This document shows positions 58,201 to 64,000 of a DNA stretch of 64,000 bases, piece by piece. Source of the DNA: Nocardioides antri (lineage in GTDB: Bacteria; Actinomycetota; Actinomycetes; Propionibacteriales; Nocardioidaceae); contig NZ_VUJW01000003.1 in the NCBI RefSeq assembly GCF_008373765.1, positions 558,001 to 622,000 of the forward strand, given 5' to 3'. The position numbers and the translations under genes are program-made. The notes below the pieces were generated by a model that was not told the DNA's origin, did no database searches, and was given only the letters and a program-made list of their open reading frames with translations. The number at the start of each line of letters is the position of its first letter. Positions within the stretch are counted from its first letter, which is position 1.

Positions 58201-59066
58201 TGACCGCCGACTTCCGCCCCCGCCGCTCCGTCCTCTACATGCCCAGCTCCAACGAGCGGGCGCTGGAGAAGGCCAAGACGATCGCCGCCGACGCGATCAT
58301 CTTCGACCTCGAGGACGCCGTCGCACCGGACGCGAAGCCGACCGCCCGTGAGGCCGCGGCCGCCGCGGTGCAGTCCGGCGACTACGGCCGCCGCGAGCTG
58401 ATCATCCGGGTCAACGGCATCGGCACCGAGTGGCACGACGACGACATCAAGGCGGCCGCCGCGGCCGGGCCGGACGTCGTGCTCGTGCCGAAGGTGAACT
58501 CCGCCGACGAGGTGCACCAGCTCGTCGCCGCGCTCGAGGCCGCCGGAGCGCCGGAGAAGACGAAGCTCTGGGCGATGGTCGAAACGCCGATCGCGATGCT
58601 CAACGCGCTGTCGATCGCGCAGGCGCACGAGCGGCTCACCGGCTTCGTGATGGGCACCAACGACCTGGTCAAGGAGCTCTACGCCGAGCACGTGCCCGGC
58701 CGCCAGCCCGTGATCACCGGCCTCGGGCTCGCCCTGCTCGCCGCCCGGGCCGCCGGCATCGTGATCATCGACGGCGTCTACAACGACGTGAAGAACCTCG
58801 ACGGCTTCCTCGCCGAGGTCGAGCAGGGCCGCCAGATGGGCTTCGACGGCAAGACCCTGATCCACCCCGGCCAGGTCGAGGGCGCCAACGAGGGCTTCGC
58901 CCCGTCCGACCAGGCCATCGAGGACGCCCGCGGCCTGATCGACGCGTTCGAGTCCTCCACCGGAGGCGTCGTCACCTACAACGGCCGGATGGTCGAGAAC
59001 CTCCACGTCGAGTCCGCCCGGCGCACCCTCGCCATCGCCGACGCGATCGCGGCGCTGCAGGGCTGA
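58200..59066 (+). CDS. HpcH/HpaI-type CoA-ester lyase, short form (CitE-like)
   Basis: 288 residues. RRSVLYMPSSNERALEKAKT, DAIIFDLEDAVAPDAKPTAR, ELIIRVNGIGTEWHDDDIKA, LWAMVETPIAMLNALSIAQA and MGFDGKTLIHPGQVEGANEG are the full set of CitE-like motifs. Stand-alone CitE-like proteins cleave or form (S)-citramalyl-, malyl- or related CoA esters. The start overlaps the stop of the long form by one base, so the two act together, perhaps on successive or paired 3-hydroxyacyl-CoA acids. Confidence 0.88.
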   Translation: MTADFRPRRSVLYMPSSNERALEKAKTIAADAIIFDLEDAVAPDAKPTAREAAAAAVQSGDYGRRELIIRVNGIGTEWHDDDIKAAAAAGPDVVLVPKVNSADEVHQLVAALEAAGAPEKTKLWAMVETPIAMLNALSIAQAHERLTGFVMGTNDLVKELYAEHVPGRQPVITGLGLALLAARAAGIVIIDGVYNDVKNLDGFLAEVEQGRQMGFDGKTLIHPGQVEGANEGFAPSDQAIEDARGLIDAFESSTGGVVTYNGRMVENLHVESARRTLAIADAIAALQG

Positions 59067-59165
59067 CCTGCCGCCTTCGCCGAGTCGGCTCATCTCCGGA
59101 TGAGCCGAACTCGGTGCGTTCCGGACTCGCGGAACCGGCGGCGACACGCGGACGGCATGTGGCTG

Positions 59166-59183
59166 CCGCGCACTAGTGCGCGG
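59166..59183. promoter_or_regulatory. Palindrome before padR, likely autoregulatory operator
   Basis: CCGCGCACTAGTGCGCGG, an 18-bp perfect palindrome ending 20 bases before ATG 59204. TAGTAC at 59188 could be a -10 element placing the transcript start at or near the ATG, which would make the mRNA leaderless. No ribosome-binding site is seen. Confidence 0.55.
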
Positions 59184-59203
59184 TGCGTAGTACTGTGCGG
59201 TGC

Positions 59204-59533
59204 ATGGACACCACCCAGCTCCTGCGAGGCGTGCTCGACCTGGCGGTGCTCGCGGTCGTCGACCAGGAGGACGGCTACGGCTACGACGTGCTCCGGCGGC
59301 TCCGGTCGGGCGGGCTCGACGAGGTCGGCGACGCGTCGGTCTACGGCACGCTCCGCCGGCTCTACGCGGCAGGCGCCCTGACGTCGTACGTCGTGCCGTC
59401 GGACGAGGGCCCGCACCGCAAGTACTACGGGATCACCCCGGCCGGTCGCGACCAGCTGACCCGCCAGGCCAAGGAGTGGGCCGCCTTCGCCGACACCGTC
59501 TCGTCCCTTCTTCCCCGAGGAGCCCGCGCATGA
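59204..59533 (+). CDS. PadR-family transcriptional regulator
   Basis: 109 residues, winged helix: LLRGVLDLAVLAVVDQEDGY, YDVLRRLRSGGLDEVGDASV, YGTLRRLYAAGALTSYVV and PHRKYYGITPAGRDQLTR, the classic PadR order. ATGA overlap couples it to a membrane-protein gene, a very common PadR arrangement in which the partner or a drug is sensed. It probably represses its own operon through the palindrome at 59166. Confidence 0.93.
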   Translation: MDTTQLLRGVLDLAVLAVVDQEDGYGYDVLRRLRSGGLDEVGDASVYGTLRRLYAAGALTSYVVPSDEGPHRKYYGITPAGRDQLTRQAKEWAAFADTVSSLLPRGARA

Positions 59534-60606
59534 GCCCCGACCCCACGGACGCCCAGATCCTGGTCCGGCCGGAGGTGGCCGCCTTCGTCGAGGACGTACG
59601 ACGACGCCTGGCCGATCTCGACGAGGAGACCCGCGACGAGCTGACCGGCGGGCTCGAGGCCGACCTGTCGGACCAGCTGGCCGACGGCGCCCCGCTCGGT
59701 GACCCCGCCACCTACGCCGCGGAGCTCCGGGCGGCGGCCGGTCTCCCCGACCGCCGGCGACGCACGCTCCCGCAGCTGCCGGACCTCCGCGCGCCCGGCG
59801 AGGTCATGGACCGGTCCCGGGCACGCTTCTTCGCCCTCGTGGACCAGCCGCGGGTCGCGCCGGCCTGGGAGGTCCTCGTCGCGCTCCGGCCCGCGTGGTG
59901 GTTGGCCCGGGCGTGGATCGCGGTCACGACGCTCGACGCGTTCTCCGGCAGCTGGGAGCCGATCAGCGTGATCCCGAGCCTGGGCGCACCGCTCGTCGGC
60001 GAGGCCGTGCTGGTCGCCGCGATCGCGGTCAGCACCCTCATCGGAATGGGGCGCGTCTGGCCCGGGTCCGGACCGGACCGCGCCACCGGCAGCCGGGTCG
60101 CGCTGCTGGTGCTCAACGCGACAGCGCTGCTCGCTCCTGCTCTGTGGAGCGCGCCGTGGACGGGCACGATCCACCACGAGAACTGGGTTTCCTACGACCG
60201 TGGCTATGCCGACGGCTCCCGGGCCGACGACAGTGGACTGCGGCTCGACGGCCGGCCGATCCACAACCTCTTCGCCTACGACACCGCAGGCAACCCGATC
60301 GACCGGGTCCAGCTGTTCGACGCCGCCGGCGAGCCGGTCCGGATCGGACCGGAGGACACCGCGACCGGCCGCCGCGCCGAGCGCACCGTCGGCTGCCCCG
60401 CCCGCAACGGCAAGGTCGCCGTCTACAACGTCTTCCCGCTCGACCAGCTGCGCCTGCGCCGCGGCACCTGCGCGGACGTCGACGACCCCGACGCCACCCG
60501 CCCCGAGCATCCCCTGGCTTCGGTCCCGCCGCTCACCGCCGTACGGTCTCCCCATGACCGGCCTGCTGATCCGCGACGCTCGCCGGGTCCCGATCGCCGT
60601 CCCTGA
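59530..60606 (+). CDS. PadR-partner membrane protein, unknown
   Basis: 358 residues. Residues 1-80 are soluble and helical (VRPEVAAFVEDVRRRLADLD, DPATYAAELRAAAGLPDRRR), like the permease prefix or DUF1700-type domain that follows PadR genes. About four helices follow (VLVALRPAWWLARAWIAV, LVGEAVLVAAIAVSTLIG, VALLVLNATALLAPALWS), then an extracytoplasmic domain. The final 53 bases overlap the amidohydrolase start in another frame. Function unknown. Confidence 0.65.
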   Translation: MSPDPTDAQILVRPEVAAFVEDVRRRLADLDEETRDELTGGLEADLSDQLADGAPLGDPATYAAELRAAAGLPDRRRRTLPQLPDLRAPGEVMDRSRARFFALVDQPRVAPAWEVLVALRPAWWLARAWIAVTTLDAFSGSWEPISVIPSLGAPLVGEAVLVAAIAVSTLIGMGRVWPGSGPDRATGSRVALLVLNATALLAPALWSAPWTGTIHHENWVSYDRGYADGSRADDSGLRLDGRPIHNLFAYDTAGNPIDRVQLFDAAGEPVRIGPEDTATGRRAERTVGCPARNGKVAVYNVFPLDQLRLRRGTCADVDDPDATRPEHPLASVPPLTAVRSPHDRPADPRRSPGPDRRP

Positions 60607-62023
60607 CCCGACCACCGCCGAGCCGGTCGACGTCCTCGTCGAGGACGGGACGATCACCGAGGTGGGACCGGCGCTCCGGCGTCCTCCGGGCGTCGAGGAG
60701 CACGACGCCGCCGGCCGCTGGGTGATGCCGGGACTCTGGGACACCCACGTCCACCTCGGCCAGTGGACGCTCGCGCGGGGACGGCTCGACACCAGCGAGG
60801 TGCGGTCGCCGGAGGAGGCGGTCCGGCTGGTGACGGCGAAGGTGGCCGAGCAGCCAGGCCGGCCCGTGATCGGCTGGGGCCACCGGCCGGGCACGTGGTC
60901 ACGCGAGCCGACGACGTCGGACCTCGACGACGCGGCGGGCGTGACGCCGGTGGTCCTCATCGCCGGCGACGCCCACCACGCCTGGCTCAACCGCGCCGCG
61001 CAGGCCGCGCTCGGGCTGCCGCTGCGGGAGGGTGTCGTCGCGGAGACCGAGTGGTTCGAGGCCTACGAGCGGCTCACTGCGCTCACCGACACCGGCGACG
61101 ACCCGGCGTCGTACCGCCGCACGCTCGGCGACGCGGCCGCACTGGGCGTGGTGGGGCTGGTCGACTTCGAGTTCACGGGCGGGGTGCACGCCTGGCGCGA
61201 GCGCTGGTCGGAGGGTTGCGACCGGCTCCGGGTCGAGGTCGCCGTCTACGCCGACCAGCTCGAGCCCGTGCTCGCCGAGGGCCTGCGGACCGGCGACCCG
61301 CTCCTCCCGGGCGAGGCCCGGCTGACGATGGGTCCGCTCAAGGTGATCAGCGACGGGTCCCTCAACACCCGCACGGCCTGGTGCCACCACCCCTACGCCA
61401 CGGGCGCCGAACCCAGCCAGCCCGCGGGCGCCCCCAACCTCGCCCCGGCCGAGCTGACCCGGCTGGTCGGCCGAGCCCACGCGGCCGGCCTCGAGGTCGC
61501 CACCCACGCCATCGGCGACGCTGCCGTCGGCGCCGCGCTGACGGCCTACGAGGGCACCGGCGCCGGCGGCTCCCTCGAGCACGTCCAGCTCGTCACCCGT
61601 GGCGACGTGGAGCGGATGGCCCGGCGCGGCCTGCGCGCCAGCGTCCAGCCCCACCACCTCGTCGACGACCGCGACCTCACCGAGCAGGTCTGGCCGGACC
61701 GCACCGACCGGTGCTTCGCGTTCCGGTGGCTGCTCGACGCCGGCGTCCCGGTCAGCTTCGGCTCCGACGCCCCGGTCTCTCCGCTCGACCCGTGGCTGGC
61801 GATCGACGCGGCCGTGCGTCGTACCGGCGACGACCGGCCTGCCTGGCACGGCGAGCAGGCGCTCACGCGCCGTGAGGCGCTCGCCGCCTCGGTCGACGGG
61901 CACCTGACGGTGCAGCCGGGCGCACCCGGCGACCTGGTGGTCCTCGACGACGACCCGCTGACGGCCGTCCGTCCGGGGGTCGCCCTGACGGTCGTCGCCG
62001 GTGCGGTCGTCCACCGAGCCTAG
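60554..62023 (+). CDS. YtcJ-like metal-dependent amidohydrolase
   Basis: 489 residues, PF07969 type. VMPGLWDTHVHLGQWTLARG carries the metal HxH, GPLKVISDGSLNTRTAWCHH the carboxylated-Lys region, LEVATHAIGDAAVGAALTAY and GSLEHVQLVTRGDVERMARR the two metal His, and SFGSDAPVSPLDPWLAIDAA the catalytic Asp. The substrate of this family is generally unknown. ATG 60554 (MTGLLIRDARRV) overlaps the previous gene. Its stop shares a CTAG with convergent pucR-type gene. Confidence 0.88.
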   Translation: MTGLLIRDARRVPIAVPDPTTAEPVDVLVEDGTITEVGPALRRPPGVEEHDAAGRWVMPGLWDTHVHLGQWTLARGRLDTSEVRSPEEAVRLVTAKVAEQPGRPVIGWGHRPGTWSREPTTSDLDDAAGVTPVVLIAGDAHHAWLNRAAQAALGLPLREGVVAETEWFEAYERLTALTDTGDDPASYRRTLGDAAALGVVGLVDFEFTGGVHAWRERWSEGCDRLRVEVAVYADQLEPVLAEGLRTGDPLLPGEARLTMGPLKVISDGSLNTRTAWCHHPYATGAEPSQPAGAPNLAPAELTRLVGRAHAAGLEVATHAIGDAAVGAALTAYEGTGAGGSLEHVQLVTRGDVERMARRGLRASVQPHHLVDDRDLTEQVWPDRTDRCFAFRWLLDAGVPVSFGSDAPVSPLDPWLAIDAAVRRTGDDRPAWHGEQALTRREALAASVDGHLTVQPGAPGDLVVLDDDPLTAVRPGVALTVVAGAVVHRA

Positions 62024-63195
62024 GCCGGGGCCTCCGGTCCGATCCCGAGGGCGATCGTGAGCGCCAGGACGGTCTGCGGATCGTCGAGCTTGTCGCCGTA
62101 GAGCTCGCGCAGCTGCGTCATGCGGTACCGCACGGTCTGCGGGTGCACGAACAGCGCGGCGGCGACATCGTCGCGCCGGCCCTGGTGGAGCAGCCAGGCG
62201 CGCAGCGTCTCGGCGAGCTTGCCGGCGGTCGCGGGGCGGAGGCCGGACAGCGGGGCGAGCGCGGCCTCCCGCAGGTCGGCGAGCGCGCCGGGATCGGCCG
62301 TCAGGACGAGCTCCGGGAGGTGCGCCTCGGTGTCGCCGTCGAGCCCGCGCTCCTCCGCCCGCAGGGCGCGTTCATACGACGTCCGCACCTCCAGCCACGG
62401 CCGCGCCGGGCCCACCGTGCAGCTGCGCCCCTCGACCGCCCGGAGGAGCGCGCCCCGGCGGTGCCCGTGGACGTCGGGGACGAGGAGCAGGGAGGCAGCG
62501 TCGAGCTCGGGCAGGTCGTTCGCCTGCAGTGTGCCCTGGTGCACCATCTGCAGGAGCGACCCGACCTGCGACTCGGGCACGATCACGGCCGTCAGCGTCG
62601 AGGGCGGCGCCCACTCGGCCCGCTCGGCAGCGGCGACCACCGTCTTCTCGGGGGCACCGGTGATGAGGTGCCGCGCGATCCGGTCGAGCAGCCGCTGGCG
62701 GACCCGGCCGGCGGTCGCCGACTCGTCGCCGTGCCCGGAGACGCTGGCGGCGGAGAGCTCGTCGATGTAGGCCCACACCGCCTGGGCGAAGGTCGCCATG
62801 GTCGCCGCGTCCACGCCGTTCTCGACGGCCACGGCGGAGAGGCGCTGCCACGCCACGCCGGCACCGATCCGGTACGCCGACAGGAGCGCCTCGGAACTGC
62901 GCCCGCTGCGCGCCTCGCCCCTCCCCAGCTGGTAGGCACCCTCGATCGCAGGCGCCATCCGGGTCTGCTCGTTGCCACGCCGGCGCTCCGCCGCCGACAG
63001 GAAGCCGCCCAGGGCCAGCTGGACGGCCGAGCGGATGGTCTCGCCCATCGGCCCGCTGAACGCGTCGGTGTAGCTCGGCACCTCGTCGATGACCGCAGCC
63101 ACCACGTCCTCGGCGACCATCGGGAGGGCCGCCCGCATGGCGACCGTCACCTCGGGCGGCAGTACCATCGTGGTGGCGAGCACTCGACGCGCCAT
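62020..63195 (-). CDS. PucR-family transcriptional regulator
   Basis: 391 residues. An N-terminal helical domain with RMAPAIEGAYQLGRGEARSG and GRSSEALLSAYRIGAGVAWQ, a middle GGDEF-like or ligand part, and a C-terminal HTH_30: LAETLRAWLLHQGRRDDVAA, ALFVHPQTVRYRMTQLRELY. AAGGAG before ATG 63195 selects this start over 63243. It is divergent from a ferredoxin reductase gene with 95 bases between; this pairing suggests control of an alkane/fatty-acid desaturase electron chain. Confidence 0.88.
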   Translation of the reverse strand: MARRVLATTMVLPPEVTVAMRAALPMVAEDVVAAVIDEVPSYTDAFSGPMGETIRSAVQLALGGFLSAAERRRGNEQTRMAPAIEGAYQLGRGEARSGRSSEALLSAYRIGAGVAWQRLSAVAVENGVDAATMATFAQAVWAYIDELSAASVSGHGDESATAGRVRQRLLDRIARHLITGAPEKTVVAAAERAEWAPPSTLTAVIVPESQVGSLLQMVHQGTLQANDLPELDAASLLLVPDVHGHRRGALLRAVEGRSCTVGPARPWLEVRTSYERALRAEERGLDGDTEAHLPELVLTADPGALADLREAALAPLSGLRPATAGKLAETLRAWLLHQGRRDDVAAALFVHPQTVRYRMTQLRELYGDKLDDPQTVLALTIALGIGPEAPA

Positions 63196-63290
63196 GAACC
63201 ACTCCTTTTGTTCGCGAAGGACAAAAACCGGCTCCAGATTCACCGCGACCTGTCATGACTCTACCGCGGGGATCAGGAAGTCTGAGTGTT

Positions 63291-64000
63291 GTGAGTTCGA
63301 CCAGCTTCTCTGCCCCCTTCCTGGTCCGGAGCGCCCAGCGCGGCCGGCTGCGCCGCCGCCTGCGTGCCGTCGCCGACGCTGCCGTGACCCCCCTCTCCAT
63401 CGACGACGTCCTCGACAGCTTCCACCCGCTGCGCTCGGGCACCGACCTGCGCGGCAAGATCGTCTCCGTCGAGCCCGAGACGGCCGACGCGGCGACGATC
63501 GTCATCAAGCCCGGTCGCGACTGGTTCGGCCACGAGCCCGGCCAGTACGTCCAGGTCGGCGTCGACGTCGACGGCGTCCGGCTGTGGCGCTGCTACTCGC
63601 TGACCCACGGCCCGCGCGCCGACGGCAACATCAGCATCACCGTCAAGGCGATCCCCGGCGGCGTCGTCTCCCACCACCTCGTGCACGAGGCCCGCCCCGG
63701 CCAGCTGGTGCACCTCCAGCAGGCCGCCGGTGACTTCGTGCTCCCGATGCCGATCCCGCAGCAGCTGTTGATGGTGACCGCCGGCTCCGGCATCACCCCG
63801 GTCATCGGCATGCTGCGCAACCTCTTCTCGAAGGCTCACCGGCCCGACGTCGACATCACCCTCGTCCACGTCAACCAGGCCGAGCCGCACTCGATCTTCA
63901 AGGACGAGCTCCGCGCCCACGCCGCGGCCGGGCACCTCCGGCTGATCGAGCACTTCGACGACCGCGACGGGCTGCTCGACCTGGCCCGCCTCGAGTCCCT
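63291..64000 (+). CDS. FAD/NAD-dependent ferredoxin reductase, N-terminal part
   Basis: The first 236 residues of an oxidoreductase that runs past the window edge. FAD-binding RCYSLTHGPRADGNISITVK (the R-x-Y-S type motif) and NAD-binding LLMVTAGSGITPVIGMLRNL are clear; the family usually ends with a 2Fe-2S ferredoxin domain, which would lie outside. It resembles Rv3230c, which feeds electrons to the DesA3 desaturase. GTG 63291 has AGGAAG about 13 bases ahead. Expected role: electron supply to a desaturase or alkane hydroxylase gene just downstream. Confidence 0.85.
   Translation, partial: MSSTSFSAPFLVRSAQRGRLRRRLRAVADAAVTPLSIDDVLDSFHPLRSGTDLRGKIVSVEPETADAATIVIKPGRDWFGHEPGQYVQVGVDVDGVRLWRCYSLTHGPRADGNISITVKAIPGGVVSHHLVHEARPGQLVHLQQAAGDFVLPMPIPQQLLMVTAGSGITPVIGMLRNLFSKAHRPDVDITLVHVNQAEPHSIFKDELRAHAAAGHLRLIEHFDDRDGLLDLARLES

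Noticed and set aside
63206-63226. TTTTGT...ACAAAA inverted repeat upstream of the PucR gene
   Set aside because: Short, A/T-rich and overlapping the ribosome-binding site; chance cannot be excluded.

Overview
The window is 64 kb of very GC-rich, gene-dense DNA with many GTG starts and 1-4 base start/stop overlaps. The gene content points to an actinobacterium, most likely Nocardioides or a close relative in the Nocardioidaceae. The evidence is a class I lysyl-tRNA synthetase, HspR with HAIR operators, KstR-type operators, a DUF3151-fba neighbourhood, Septum_form proteins, and DUF222-HNH and AbiEi/DUF559 nuclease genes accompanied by palindromic repeats. The genus is inference; no rRNA is present. 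I saw no tRNA gene or CRISPR array. No gene-free stretch exceeds 300 bases; the longest are about 48584-48833 and 56865-57105, and both hold palindromic sequence.

Layout. 1-6972: purine genes purD (cut by the window edge) and purA around a GT87 membrane glycosyltransferase, then a fused acyl-CoA carboxyltransferase, a lipid kinase and class I lysS. 7013-8337: a nuclease-like gene enclosed by 71-bp inverted repeats, a candidate mobile cassette. 8363-15962: DUF3151 and fba, a methyltransferase and several exported proteins (a beta-rich repeat protein, two tandem 8-Cys Septum_form paralogues, a parallel beta-helix protein with a C-terminal anchor), then an RNA methyltransferase. 16039-23896: DedA, two paralogous secreted fibronectin-III proteins around pyrE and a lipoprotein, an aminotransferase and a membrane protein. 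23931-35484: the heat-shock block, with clpB at one end and dnaK-grpE-dnaJ-hspR at the other, each preceded by a HAIR operator. DUF445, Abi-alpha, methyltransferase and DUF222-HNH genes lie between.

35570-47143: an M28 peptidase, a CapA lipoprotein and a cluster carrying two perfect matches to the KstR (cholesterol catabolism repressor) half-site pattern. These sit before a DUF385/NTF2-like operon, a luciferase-like/Rv3531c-like operon and an SDR/sulfotransferase operon, with aldo-keto reductase, alpha/beta hydrolase and GlgC-like genes between them. 47152-48678: a frameshifted DUF222-HNH gene between inverted copies of a 46-bp palindromic repeat. 48834-59066: cytochrome P450, a large LuxR-type ATPase regulator with a 47-codon gene and hairpin upstream, a nitroreductase plus ABC exporter, DUF1992, and a palindromic leader before two CoA-ester lyases. 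59166-64000: a PadR regulator with its membrane partner, an amidohydrolase, a PucR-type regulator and the start of a flavin-dependent ferredoxin reductase that runs off the window.

The least explained features are the two inverted-repeat-bounded nuclease genes, the alternative-hairpin leader at 56958-57038 and the small-ORF/hairpin arrangement before the LuxR ATPase. All motif and family calls come from reading the sequence; no database search was run.
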